Below, in pieces: positions 1 to 13,300 of a DNA stretch of 64,000 nt. A model generated the notes under the pieces. That model had not been told where the DNA came from and did no database searches. It saw only the letters and a list, made by a program, of their open reading frames with translations. Position 1 is the stretch's first letter. Each line of letters opens with the position of its first letter. Source of the DNA: Ascidia mentula. Lineage: Eukaryota > Chordata > Ascidiacea > Phlebobranchia > Ascidiidae. The stretch spans positions 17,808,001 through 17,872,000 of the forward strand of contig OX387201.1 in assembly GCA_947561715.1 (NCBI GenBank), given 5' to 3'. A program made the translations under genes and the position numbers.

Positions 1-3000
1 TCTCACAAATTTTTTTCCCGTCGTCTTTTCCGCAAAACTTGTTTCCATCCAGGTAGAGATATCTCAATTATTTAAAATAAAAACATTGTTTGTTGGAAAT
101 ATTTCTACACTATTTGAACCAGGAAGAAGCAACATTTTATCCCAAAACTAAAAAGATTTCGTTTTTTTTTCTTTAAATAAATAATTTTTGCCAAAAATGT
201 CAGGGATTTAAAACAGAATTTTGGTTACAAAATAAATAAAAACACAAACAAACCTTTGGTTTCATTCTTTTTATTGCTTCACAAATAATCGTTAAATCTT
301 CGGAGTTCAGGTCGCAAACCCCCAGCCCCAGCACCAAATCATTTCTTGTAACTTTTGATAAAAATTCCGCCAAAACCTGAACGATTGAGTGAAGTCGGGT
401 TCCGGAAAAATACAACTCCCGAGGACAAAACCCGGCGAGCTTTTTTTGGTGGCATTTTTGGATTTCCATCAAATCCAGAAATAAATCTGAAACAAAACAA
501 AGTTTATTAAAAAAGCAGATGTCTGGTTTCCAGTTTTAATAAAATCACTTAAACTAAAACTTACTTTATTCTTGCACAGAATTCCCCACGTTTAAGTCGG
601 ATTTAATCAACACAAGAACCAACAAATCAATCCAATATAAAACGTTTAAATTATCAGAAAATATAAAAATTACACGACAGAAATAAACGCGTCTTTCCTC
701 CACAACATTTAATCACAACTGAAAAAAATGCATTGAGTGTTCGGTTCGAACAATGACTGTGTGACGTAACAAACCCACCCATTGTTACGCAAATAAATGT
801 TGTGTTTACAAACACGTATTAAACTGTTGGCATTCATATCATTTACTCACTCAGTAGATAGTAGTACTCGGGTTGAGATCGGAGATATCTTGAAAGTGCA
901 TCCAATAATTTCGCACGTTTGTCTGGAACTTGGTAGGACGGTTTGTTTTTGCCTTCGTTTTCTAGAAACACAGCAACTGTTTTCTTAAAGCTGAGCGGAC
1001 CCTGTGCATTAACAAACAATAATCCAATCTGTATTTATATCGTGTACTCACGCAACACTCCATGATGCTTCGGATGCAAACGGAAAAATCTTGAAAGTGC
1101 ATCCAATAGTTTGCCACTATTGCCTGGAAAATTTAACACATTTTTAGGGAAAAAATAAAAGGAAGTAGACATGTATTTCGCTTTACAAATGACTTTTACT
1201 TATTGTCTTTGCATCCAATGTGATTTTCATTTCTGTACAGGCCTGTATTCAAGCTTTACGTGCATTAATATGTGGTTGCACGGTACTGAAGTATGCTCTT
1301 ATTTTGGTGACATAACATAATTGTAAAATTGTGAGCAACATTGGTCTGCATACCTGTTTGCTGACTCGCAGAATCTGTGACGTTGCCAACAGAAGTAGCA
1401 TCGCACTTAGACTCATAACCAGCCTCAGCATTGTCACTTCTTGTAGCTGTATGGAAAACAAATACATCAACAAAGTAAATGTAATTGATATAACAATGGT
1501 TTTGACTGCTTTACTTACCACTTGTCTCTCCAAGCAAAAGGCCACAAGTAAACCGTCGCGTCATGGCCCAGTGTGCGTTTCTAACCAATTCTTCCAGAAT
1601 TTGGTCAAATTCTGTATCTGGCATGAAGAAGGAAATGTAGTAAGCCCCGAGGAATTCCTGCAGAGTTTCATGTGAGTAGTAAAAAATTGCTTCGGCACCA
1701 TCAAAAACTTTTCGCTGTGGTAGCCAGGAATACTTGGGTAGTTTGATAATAACATTTTGTACTTTGATATAATCAAGACACACTTCAGAGAGGTCTGTAT
1801 GGGTAAACACAACAGTTTTACGAGCCTTTCCATTATACGCCATTTGGCCAAGGGCTTTTATTACAAAGTTTGTATCCTTGTCCTTCGTATGTTCTGACAC
1901 ATCAAGTTGTTGCAAAACAGCATTAAATATGTTCGTAATTGTGCCACAACTGTTTTTGTCACCAAACAAACTGGCATACAAAACAAATTGCAAAAGTAAT
2001 GGATTGCGACAAAAATTTAGCACTTCTGCAGATTCAGTTTTAAGTTTTGTCCACAGTTTACTTGCTTTTTCACCAGCATAAAAATCAAATAGCTTTTTCA
2101 TGTTTTCTGCAGAGAAATCATGGACATTAATGATGGATTTTGGTCGAATTTCCACAGGAATTGTGAGCAGGGAATGGGGACGGGACGTAAATATCAAAGA
2201 TAATTTTTTGAAGAAGGTTTTTCCGCAGAGATTGGCAACAAGCTGTTGAACTGTCAAACGATTTTCGTAACTTGCACTTATAGCTGTCATATTTTCTAGT
2301 GACCATGTTGCCTGATCTAATCCATCAAATAATAAAACACATTTTCGGGGATTTTTTTTCATCCATTTAAATGCAGCATCTCGTACAGTTTGTTCAACAT
2401 CAGGAAACTGTCTATCAAGTATAAGCTCTTGTAGTGTTAGTTTTTCATCTCCAAACTTTAAATACATGAAGCTTAGATGCACCACCAAATACTTCTTTTT
2501 CATGCGCTCAAACAGTTTCTTGGACATGGTGCTTTTCCCTGACCCTGCTGCACCAACAATTGCAAGAAATTGACCACCTTTTTCAATTGTGGAAATCAAT
2601 TCCTCAAATGTTAGGGTTTCGCCCTCACCTTGATCTACATTGTCCTTTGCTGTTGGTGGCGAATGCGACCTTTCATTTTTGGTATCGACGCCTCTGTAGA
2701 AGTCAAAGACCTCTAGGGAAGGATTGACATCTGGAACTCCCTCTTCACATAAACCAGGAAGAGGAACCACAGCCTTAAGATCATTCTGTTGATTTTTGAT
2801 GATTTCGATGGCTCTAAGCTGCCTTTTCTCTGCAGGCAAAATAGAAATAGACACACTTTATATTGTAAGATGTTATTCCAACTTTGCACTTCAACTGACT
2901 AGGTTTTGGGAGAACAAAAACATTTTTATTTGTTTTATGGTACGGTATAGACACTGCTTCAATCAATTTTTGCAATAATTTTGTGCTTACTGAAATGTAC

Positions 3001-3626
3001 GCGACCAAAACTAATTGCCACCCCTTCTAACTAAATCTTTGTTGGCTAAACTTTTTAAATGTATCCCTGACCTATGAGTTATAGTAAGCATTTTGTTTTA
3101 CCTTCATCTTGTTGCTCATCTGCTTTGGTGTTTGATGAATCTTGTCACAGAAATATAGTTTAAAAAAGTTGAAAACTGGAATTAGATTATAAAGTAGCTG
3201 GCTTTCAAAATAGGAACATAAACATAATTTACAAACTGATGTTTTTCTTTATGGGCATGTTCAGTGGTTGTTAACTATGACATGTATTTGTAATACCTGG
3301 TGTATTGTTGATTTTTGTTAAATTCACATCACCCAGAACTCCAAATACGCAATCAGCTATGTTTGCTCTCTGTGTTGATAATTGCTGTGAAGGACCTGGT
3401 CAAAAAACTAATTTAATACAAATCAAGCAAAGGAGGGCCAGAAACTGTTTTATAAAATGAGTTGCTTTGAACAATAATACCTAAACTTTATTGAGAAATT
3501 GGTTGTTCAAACACACTTCCTACCTGGTCTCTGTGGTTCAGTTTCAAAATCGTCCACACGTTTTGTATCTGGCATTGGATTCCTGGGGGCTTCAGGGCTC
3601 GACTTGATGAGTGTTGGCTGTGGCTT
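1..3626 (-). CDS. NLR-type NACHT-LRR receptor gene (5' start not found, 3' end off window)
   Basis: Exons on the minus strand with matching phases: 3626-3524, 3395-3297, 3140-3102, 2829-1519, 1446-1354, 1123-1052, 922-851, 486-254, then an LRR exon running off position 1. The large exon is a NACHT NTPase: Walker A GAAGSGKST and Walker B LLFDGLDQ, followed by a sensor-type FTSRP and a winged-helix-like region. Exons 486-254 and beyond encode LRR sequence such as LGVCDLNSEDLTIICEAIK. The family acts as cytosolic pattern-recognition or stress sensors. The N-terminal exons (3626-3102) are low-complexity Pro/Ser/Gln linkers; no death, CARD or DED fold is recognisable, and upstream lies satellite DNA, so the effector domain and start codon are missing or further away. 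The acceptor of the last LRR exon reads AA instead of the AG seen in two paralogous copies, so the C-terminus may be damaged. The NLR assignment is firm; completeness is not. Confidence 0.85.
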
Positions 3627-3779
3627 CTTTCAAATGTAAAGCAATAATATATCAAAATATGACAAAAATTTACACTGCAAACAAAAACAGAAAAATTATA
3701 TCTCAAACTAAAACTTGAGCTGAAGTCATTCAGTATCGTTAACATAACTTTTTGTCGGGTCTGGTGTGCTACTGTACGT

Positions 3780-6390
3780 ACCAATCTTCTAAAAATCGGG
3801 GAAACCCCAAATTACGTCAGAATGAAGGTGGGGTCAAGTTATGACGTCACCCCAAAAGAGTCTATAGTGTACTATTGTACGCACCTATTTTCTAAAAATC
3901 GGGGAAATCCAAAATTACGTCACAATGAAGGTGGGGTCAACGTCACTGTGACGTCACTAACCGAAGATATGCAACGACGAAGTTTCTCGCCTATACACAC
4001 ATACGCGGTTCTCCTGCAGGCATCTAAAGGTCGGCAAAAGGCACAACAGCAACGAAGAAATACATTTTTACGCTTCATAGATTACACAATGAAACAAACC
4101 TCTGAGGAACTTGAAATTGGGTACGATCAACCACAAGAGTGCGTAAACCAATATATGAAAAAATGTAAGTCGGGGTTATCGCGCTTTAGCGCCGTTGGCG
4201 GTAATCAAGTTCCAAAGTATACATCCATACGTATCAATAAAGGAGAAGTCGCACAAACTTTAAATTTGGTACAGACAACCACAAGGGCGACTACACCAAC
4301 ATACTAAAAAGTTAACTCGATAGCACTTTATTAACCCTTTGTTTATTGACGACAAATATTTTTTGTAACGTAACAATTACATTTAAAGTCGATTTTAATC
4401 CGTTCTCGAATATTATAAAGAAGAATCCCTCCTTGACAATCGAGCCCATTCTCAACACAATCCAACAACTATTTCTCTTAAAAATCATCAAAACGTCAAC
4501 CGACGTTAACACGCTTTTGCGACGTTGGCGATAACAAGTCCCAAAGTGTACGATTGTACGTAACAATGAAAAAGACGTTGCATAAACTTGAAATTAAGCA
4601 CAAACAACCAGAAGAGTTCCTACACCAACACACTAAAAAATTAACCCGATACCACTTTATTAACCCTCTCTAAATCGACAATAAACTTTTATTTCTGACG
4701 TAACAACTACATTTTACGTCGATTTGAATCGGTTCGGCAAATGTTTTAAAGAAGAGCCCCTCCTTGACAATCGAGCTCATTCTCAACACAATCCAACAAC
4801 TATTTCTCTAAAAAATCATCAAAATATCAACCGAAGTTAACACGCTTTAGCGCCGTTGGCGCTAATAAGGTTCCATAGTGTACAATTGTACGTAACCATG
4901 AAGGAGACGTTGTACAAACTTGAAATTTGGTACAAATAACCACAAGAGAGTTTAAACCAACATACTAAAAAATGAACCGGATATTACGTAATTAACCCAC
5001 TTTTTTTCGAGAACAAACTTGTGTTTATGACGTAATAGATACATTTTAAGACTATTTTAATCGGTTCGCAAAATGTTATAGAAGAGCCCCTACTTGACTA
5101 TCGAACCCATTCTCAACTAAATCCAACAACTATTTCTCTCAAAAATCATCAAAACGTCAACCGAAGTCGACGCGCATTAGCGCCGTAGGCGGTAATAAGA
5201 TTCCATATTGTACAATTGTACGTAACTATGAAGGAGACGTCGTACAAACTTGGAATTTGGTACAAACAACCACAAGGGAGTCTACACCAATACAATAAAA
5301 TATTAGTCCAATATCTTTTAATTAACCCACTTTTTTTCTACGACAAACATGTGTTTATGACGTAATACATATATTTTACGTCAATTCAAATCGGTTCGCG
5401 AATATTTTAAAGAAGAGCCCCTTCTTGACAATCGAGCCTATTCTCAACAAAAACCAACAAGTATTTCTCTCAAAAATCATCTAAACGTCAACCGAAGTCG
5501 ACGCGCCTTAGCGCCGTTGGCGATAATAAGGTCCCATAGTGTACAATTGTACGTAACTATGAAGGAAACATCGCAGGAACTTGAAATTCGGTACAGACAA
5601 CCAAAAGGTAGTCTATACCAACATACTACAAAACTTAACCCGATACCACTTCATTAACCCTCTCTTAATCGACGACAAACTTTCATTAATCCTCTCTAAA
5701 TCGACGACAAACAACGATTATTTCTCTCAAAAACCGTCCAAACGAAAACCGATATCGACGAATTTTATCGCCGTTGGCGATAAAAAGGTTTCCATAGTGT
5801 ACAACTGTACATAACCACGAAGGAAACATAGCAGGGACTTGAAATTTGGTACAAACAACCACACGTGTGACTACACAATAATACTTAAAAATCTAGGCGA
5901 TAACGAAATATTAACCCTATTTAAATCGACGACAAACTTTTGTTTGTGACGTAACAACGACATTTTACGTCAGTTTTAATTGGTTGCCACATGTTATAAA
6001 GAAGAGCCCCTATTTGATAATCGAGTCATTCCCAATCAAATCCGACAAGTAGGTCTCCAAAAAATGAACAAAACGTTAACCTATGTTAATGCGCTTCAGC
6101 GCCGTGGGCGGTAAACAACTATCAAAATGTGCAATAGTTCGTAACCATGAAGGAGACGTCGCAGAAACTTGAAATTTAGTCAAAATTGTAAGCATTTTAT
6201 AACACCGTTCCTTCTGTACAATCGTAGCAAAATTCTCATTAATCGGACCATTACTTTAGCTTGCACACCTCGAAACATACACACACCTCTACACACTCTG
6301 GCGCCGTTGGCGGCAAGAGGGGGTACCAAGTGCGGAATCCTACGTAACCATGAAGGAGACGTCGCAGAAACTTGAAATTTACCCAAAAAT
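3780..6390. repeat. Satellite-like tandem array, monomer about 330 bp
   Basis: A block around the phrase tgaaggagacgtcg recurs near 4894, 5227, 5553 (diverged), 6146 and 6346, and a second block (ctcaac.aaatccaacaa followed by atttctct) recurs near 4452, 4782, 5112 and 5441. The spacing is about 322-333 bp with some shortened units. The first part (3780-3990) contains two shorter direct copies of about 105 bp centred on a ctaaaaatcggggaaa motif. A recurring agcgccgttggcg segment is GC-rich within otherwise AT-rich monomers. Short open frames inside are not conserved between monomers in coding fashion. No gene is seen. Confidence 0.8.
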
Positions 6391-6748
6391 AGTCAATTGG
6401 TTGTTTTATGGTTGTGGCAAATCAATTTTGTTCTTAAATACATCTAAGCACGTTTGCAACACATTTCAATCTGTTTACATATCTTTCATATGAGAAAAGC
6501 TGGGAACTTCACATATTTTGAAATGAGCTAATATTACTCACGAATTCATTGCCCTAATTAATTTACGCAAACACCCCCAAAGTTTCAGTTGAGTTTTTAA
6601 ATAAAATCGACCACACCATGATGGTTTACAACACTAACCCTAACATTACTTTATTACGTCACAAACACAAGTGTATCATTTCTTAAAAGAGGTTTAGCAC
6701 AGCGGTAGCGACTTGAATTTTTAGTATGTTTGTTATATATCCCATCTT

Positions 6749-7205
6749 TTGATTTGCACTTTATTTCAAGTTTCTGCGACGTCTCCTTCATGGTTACGTA
6801 CGATTCCGCACTTGGTACCCCCTCTTGCCGCCAACAGCGCCAGAGTGCGTAGAGGTGTGTGTATGTTTCAAGGTGTGCAAGCTAAAGTTCTGGTCCGATC
6901 AATGAGAATTTTGCTACGATTTTACAGAAAGAACGGTGTTATAAAATTGTTACAATTTTGATCCAATCCATCTATCATCAACGTTGTTACGTCACAAACA
7001 AAAGTTTGTCTTTCTTTAAAAGAGGGTTAACAAAGCGATAGCGACTTTTATTTCTATTATGTTTGTTACATGTCCCTTCTTGTCATTCGTAGTAAATTTT
7101 AAGTTTCTGCGACGTCTCCTTCATGGTTACGAACTATTGCACATTTTGATAGTTGTTTACCGCCCACGGCGCTGAAGCGCATTAACATAGGTTAACGTTT
7201 TGTTC
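6749..7205. repeat. Inverted copy of the satellite monomers
   Basis: The sequence is the reverse complement of the end of the tandem array: 6770-6960 pairs with about 6180-6385 and 7105-7205 pairs with about 6060-6180. The two sets of monomers therefore form a large imperfect fold-back around a 360-bp spacer (6390-6749). The open frames on either side of the spacer translate to near-identical peptides in opposite orientation (shared LVPPLAANGARV / LVPPLAANSARV), which is explained by the inversion and not by a gene. Confidence 0.8.
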
Positions 7206-8480
7206 ATTTTTAAGAGTATTGTGTTATACTAGGTCGATTTATATATTGCTAATTGGTGATATTTTTTTTTAAATCTTGGTATTAGAAATTGGTATTAGAA
7301 TGGATTTTGTACAACATAAAAAAACGATGTTCACCCCTGGTAACGAGCAGTTTTTGTTAAGATTGGTGTTGAGCCGACTACATACACTTTAAACTGTATT
7401 GATTGGTATTGTTCTTCAAATCAGCATATAATGTAGGCCTGTACTACTTTCCGGAGAAGTAATTTTCAGTACAGTCATGTTTGTTTCCGCAATGACCTGT
7501 CTACACACATTCGCTTGTTTGACATATTTTCTCGTATATTGCCCGACTTTTTCTTGTTTATTGCTCATAAATATTTCTTTCTAGATATCACAAAATCAAT
7601 ACCATTAGAATCTTTAAAATACGCCATATGGCTAATATATGTACTTGCACTTAACTTTGCATTACTACTGATTGGTCTTGAGGAAAAAGCAGTGTTTTTA
7701 ACGCCGCTTACGTGACACAAAGATGTTGTTTCATGGCGGGTCTGAACTTTGGGGAAAATGACAAACGGCACGAATGTTTTTCTTTTTGCTTTCTTTGATT
7801 ATCTGTGTTGTTTATTTAAAGCAGTCTTTATTATGTTTGCGCACAAAACATCGCACAATTCTTTTGTTTTTCATCGGTTTCCTGCACTCACGTTTTATCA
7901 AATTCCCAATTGGATTTCCTGTAACACTTCATTGGTTCACGTGCAAGTCGTTGAATAATTGAATGGCCGGTGCAAGGAGTGCTGCGTGAATGACCCGCTA
8001 GTCATTAGGTGTGCGTCGCGCTATACAGTGGTTTTCATTGTTGCCAAGCGCGCATTTTGTTTTCGCTCATTTGGTGAAACCAGTGTAAGGTATTTTGGCC
8101 TAAACGGTCGTTAGTGCAGGTTGCCAATTTTGAATTAGGGAGACAGGGTTGGGGTAATGAATTTGTTTGAGGCTCTAGGATTGTATTTGGTAATAAGGGT
8201 CGCCGCTTTAAATTCCATTAGGATCAAACCCCCGCGCTGTCGAAATAATTATAACTTGGTGAGCAGCCAGAACCCTGTTACCACACCCACTGGTTTCGCT
8301 ATCAAGACTCGGGTGTGGTGTCTTTTTATAACGGTCTTTTAACAATAAGTTTTCACTTTTAATACAACCACCGCCGCTGTGGCCTGGCTATGATATTGTG
8401 AATTATTTCAATACTTTCGAATTGTGCTGCGAAAGTATCGAAGCGACGGATCAGGTTAAAACGACATTTGTTCCTGGCAT
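7206..8480. other. No gene seen
   Basis: The stretch is AT-rich. Short open frames occur on both strands but none shows domain motifs, splice-phase continuity or a copy elsewhere in the window. Confidence 0.5.
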
Positions 8481-9440
8481 CCATCAATGATGACATAAAA
8501 TGGTCTATAGAGAATGCGAGGGCAACCTCTACGTAGTCGAATACAAAGAACTACAGAAACGAGCCTTGCACCATGTGACCAATGCCGGACGATCAGAGAG
8601 GCAACGCGAAGCACTTACACGACGCGTGCGATTGCCCAGGAAAACTGGACGCTCATTTGTTTATGTCCTCAAGGCGTTCCATGTCTACATTGGTGATCGC
8701 TCTTCACTCGACTAATGCAAAAGGGAAAGGAGTTGTGCTTGGAAACTGATTCCGGGGTAAAGATTGTACTTAAAGTTTTCTCTGTAAGTTTAAGAAGGTA
8801 CAGGTATTGGTACAGGTGGCGTGAAGCAGTAGAACAGTTTTGTCAGGGTTGTATCGAGTGCCAATATTATTACAAAAAACGCACAAAGGCCACAGGCACC
8901 ATTGGTCCACTCGACGGTAAACAGCCCGATGCAAAGTGTTGTGGTCGATGTGGTCGGGCCTCTACCACTCACGCGATCAGGGTATCAGTCTGGGCATTTC
9001 CACCAAATACGCTTTTGACAGTGCGATCACTACGACTGCCCGTAGATTTGGTTGGGGGAACGTCGGAAAAGGAAACGAGATGTCATACGAAGCCGAAATC
9101 TATCGTTTACGCGATTGTTTGGAACTAACGGATAATGCGAAAAAGTCTTGACTGCAGCACTAGCGGATGACAAGTTAATACGATCGGCGACAACACGGGA
9201 CACTACATTCAGTTGGTGTTTACGTTCTAATCACGAACCCAGCGGACGTGGTGGGAAAATGCAAAAGCTACATCGACCTTATCGCGTTGTCAAAGTTGCC
9301 TCGAGCCCGTCAACTATATCATCGGGGAAGCGGCTGGTAAAAAGCAAATGGTTCACTTCCATCGAATAAAGCCCACAACCGATACCTTCCCCGACGCGGA
9401 AAGTGTGCAAACGAATCAGAAAGATGAAGTCGAGAGCGTC
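8480..9440 (+). mobile_element. Decayed Gypsy-type LTR retrotransposon, integrase region
   Basis: The reading frame is broken several times, but successive pieces match the order of a Ty3/Gypsy integrase. At 8800-8900 is the zinc-binding end (EQFCQGCIECQ). At 8938-8980, in another frame, is the start of the catalytic core (VDVVGPLPLTRSG). At 9260-9370, across another shift, is the C-terminal end (HRPYRVVKV, then KKQMVHFHRIKP). The element would have copied and inserted retroviral-like DNA. This copy has frameshifts throughout and no LTRs were identified, so it is a fossil. Related fragments lie at 21.2 kb and 55.6-57.7 kb. Confidence 0.75.
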
Positions 9441-9584
9441 GGCCTACCTGGATGTTATGTCACAGCTTTAATTATTTGTAAAAACTGAGCTACTATTAAA
9501 ACTTAATCACTCACCTTCCAAACATGTTTTACCTTCCAAACACATACAAATAACAAACCAATCATGTCGCATGAAGTTTGTCAT

Positions 9585-9785
9585 TTTGTCCATAAATAAA
9601 TAAATAAGTAAATAGACACACAAGGTTCACAGGCTTCGCAGCCAAGGCATTGCAGCCAAGCTGGATCAGCCACTTTTCCTGACAAGTCGGAGCGAGATCT
9701 GAAAAATCAAGCTCCCGGTGAGGTTTGAACTCTCGACCCTGGTCTAACCAGGCCCAACGCACTACCAACGGGGTATATTGTGGCC
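9585..9785 (-). mobile_element. tRNA-derived SINE
   Basis: Read on the minus strand, the head carries a tRNA-like internal promoter: an A-box-like TTGGTAGTGCG and a B-box-like GAGTTCAAACC spaced as in a tRNA gene. A non-tRNA body follows and then a short-period tail (TTATTTATTTATTTA). The presumed anticodon arm has a 5-base loop instead of 7, so this is not a functional tRNA. The SINE call is inference from structure; no second copy was found in the window. Confidence 0.55.
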
Positions 9786-10092
9786 AAGGTACATTGGTGC
9801 ACAAAAAGCTAGTGCACAAAAAGCTAAACTTCTGCTGGTTGAAACGATTCTTTCATTAAAACAACAGCACTGTATGGTCCAAATACAGCCGACAGTCAAA
9901 ACTACGCGAACTTTCCAAGCCGCAACGAATAATATGACTTTCACATCCGACGAACAATTTTCATGTTTACGGGCGAAGTGTCGTTGCTGAACGTGTTTTC
10001 GAGTCTGTGGTATGCAAAATGTAAATTAGTACCGGCTAAAACCACTACAATGGAACACATGTTGTTTGCCTGAATGTTCCCATTAGATTACT

Positions 10093-10314
10093 TTATTTAC
10101 ACAATATGTTAGTGCGCGACTCTTGTACCGTTCGCTTCAAATCAGGGACCATGCGTTGATAAGTCGCCCAGGTAATTTCGTACCTACGTCGTAAAAAATC
10201 CTCGTATAACCCTCGAGGTCGTTTGACGAGTTTCGCGGAACAAAACGTTTTGTTTTCCAGCTCGTAAAAATTCAAAACCAACGTCCGTAAAAGCTCATTG
10301 TTCTCCGTTTCCAA
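10093..10314 (-). other. Possible decayed coding segment shared between array units
   Basis: This open frame contains NNELLRTLVLNFYELENKT. A related open frame in another unit (15376-15579, minus) contains NNELLRTMGFKML, and further copies near 11.9 kb and 16.9 kb are interrupted. The similarity is retained at the peptide level but the surrounding splice structure is unclear. I do not recognise a family. It may be a fossil exon spread by the tandem duplication. Confidence 0.3.
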
Positions 10315-13300
10315 CTGCTTATTGCTATCTCAGTGAGAAAAAACTTTATTCATCAGGTTTAACAAATGACAACCTACACAATCGTCGTCAGACATGACGA
10401 ACAAACTGAAAGTACGCAAAAGAATGTACCAATCCATACATGACTATTACAAGGTGTAATGTGACTATTTCTCACGTATTTGCAGTGATAAGGAATAATC
10501 ATATTGGAACATAACGACGCACAAAGTCCTTGATAAATCATCGAGGTCGGTTGAAGTATTACGCGGAACAAAAACGTTTATCTTTTAGCCTGAAGATATA
10601 GTTGGTGTTTTAGCAGTGCTAATAATCATATGAATTGAAATTGAACTCACATTTTTGCATAAAACTCTTTAGTGGTTCTATAGTACATAAAAAGTGTACT
10701 GGATTCCATAAACCGAAAGTGGCTTCTGAAATAACCAATAACACAATTGCATTACTGTATCGGCTTGATAAATGTGTCATAAAGTGCAACCTCCAGATCC
10801 CAGCAAAAAATTATGTGTGATACGTTAAAATACGAGACCTATGTTTACAAACGTATTTCATCCCAAAAATGATTTTATCTGTCTGAATGAATATTGAAAC
10901 CTCTTTTACACGGTAATTTTCGCGTTTGTTTTTGTATTCGAAACTTCAAAAGTAACACAGTTAGAATCAATCTGGCTTATAGACTTGGGTTCGAACTAAT
11001 TTATCACATTTGCCTTTATCGGAAAGTTTGCCGCAAATGATACGTTTTAAGCGTTGAGACCATACAGCATTGAATGATTGTTCACTCGGTTACAAAACTG
11101 CATTTAAAATCGCCATCTTGATTCTGGTGGAACGATGGTGACTCATCCAAAGCACATAGAAGACACATGGTGTTATAAGAATGTATTTTCTGCAAAAACG
11201 AAAGAAAACGGCAAACACAATCAAATACTTTATTCTGCCAGATGAAACTTATGAGACCCCGTTTGCATTAATCCACAACTGATAAAGCATGCAAAACCCA
11301 ATGCAATTACAAAGCGTCTCCAAACAGTTAATGCAACCAAGATAAAAACACTGCTCTATGCCAGTTCCATGCAGGCAACACCACTTTTTTTCACCACTTT
11401 CGATATCCATTTAAAACAACAAAGCCATTTGTTTTTTGCTAGGTTTGAACTTTTCTCCTCCCAGTTTACGGTTTGTTTAATTAACACACGCTACGCCCCA
11501 AGCGCAAAGATGTTTGACGTCATCGCGTTTAAACAAACGAACTTATGTGGAGAAAACCAATCTGTCCTTGAAAGCCCAAACTCTGACTCCGACAGGACGT
11601 CGCAAAGCGTCGTTGCTGAGCGTGTTAAAGTTTCGAGTTTCTTGTAGTATGCAATATGTAAAGTGGCATGGGTTAAAACCACTACAATGCAACACATGAA
11701 AGCGCCGAGTTCGTTGGCTTTTTATTGTATTTTGCCTGAATGTTCCCATTAGATTACTTTATTTACACAATATGTTGGTGCGCGACTCTTGTACCGTTCG
11801 CTTCAAATCAGGGACCATGCGTTAACCAGTTGCCCAGGTTATTTCGTGCCTGTCGTAAAAAATCCTCGTTAAGTCCTCGAGGTCATTTGACGAGTTTCGC
11901 GGAACAAAACGTTTTGCTTTCCAGCTCGTAACAATTCAAAACCCAACGTCCGTAAAATCTCATTGTTCTCTGTTTCTACCTGCTTTCTATCTCAGCGAGA
12001 AAAACCTTTATATATCAGGTTTAGTCCATGACAACCTACACAATCGTCGTCAGACATGACGAAGAAACTTGAATTACGCAAAAGAATGTACCAATCCATA
12101 CATGAGTATTACAAGGTGTAATGGGAATTTTTCTCACGTATTTGCAGTGATACGGAATAATCATATTGGAACACATATGGAACACATAAGAACATATATA
12201 ACACTACCTACAAAGTCCTTAATAAATCCTGGTCGGCTGACGTAATATGCGGAACAAAAACGTTTATCTTTTAGACTAATGATATAGTTTGTGTTTTAGC
12301 AATAATGATATGAATTGAAATCGAACTCACATTTTAGCATAAGACTCTCCTATGATTCCAGAGTACATAAAAGGGCACTGGATTTAATAAACTAAAAGTG
12401 GCTTCTGAAATAACCAATAACACAAATGCATTACTCTATCGGGTTGATAAATGTGTGGTAAAGTGCTACCTCTAGATCCTAGCAAAAGATTGAGTGTGAT
12501 ATGTTTACAAACGTATTTCATCCAAAAAATGTTTTAATCTGAGTGAATATTAAAACTTGTTTTACATCGTGTTTGTTTTTGCATTCGAAACTTAAAAATT
12601 AACACAGTTAGAATCAATGTGGCTTAACTGATACGTTTTAAGCATTGAGATCATACAGCATTAAACGTTTGTTCACCGGGCCACAAAACTGCATTTAAAA
12701 ACACCATCTTGCTTCTGGTGGAACGATGCTGACTCATCCAAAAACACATCGGTGTTATTACTAAAAATGCTTATTTGTGTGTTTTAAACATAACAAAAAT
12801 TCCAACTGCTCCTGTTGACTAAATCCTCGAATACATCGTTAGTAATAACACCGTTTGTGTATATATCCAATATACAATTTATTCGAAATTGCAAGAATCT
12901 ATAGACCCCCAATCAGCACTAAAATGCATACTAATTGCACTGAAAAATAATGGCCTTCGAGCGCCAGCGCTTGGCAGTATAAACAGGCAGTCACGTGACG
13001 TACGCTACACTGCGAGAAAAACGTAATAGGCCTTGAAAACGTTATACTGGTGTAGAGTGGCCTACTACGTAACAGTTTTTCAAACGCCCATACATTAAAC
13101 GTGTGAAACAAAATAACAAGTGATGAAAATGTATGGTCACTGCATTTAAACTGCTTCGTTTTGTTTTGCTTGTGTGCTTTAGTGCAATTGGGGTGCAAAT
13201 TGGCTTTTAATTTATCGATTCTTTGCTGTAAGTTCATGGAAATGTTATCCATAAGCCTTTTGCTGATCTGCGAGCGAAAACCGGTTTACTCTATACAGAT

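Noticed and set aside
6180..6961. Two homologous 68-70-codon frames in opposite orientation as a gene pair
   Set aside because: They are explained by the inverted satellite copies and include the repeat motif; no start context or splice structure.
9585..9785. Functional tRNA gene
   Set aside because: The tRNA-like head has a 5-base anticodon loop and no proper acceptor stem; a SINE fits better.
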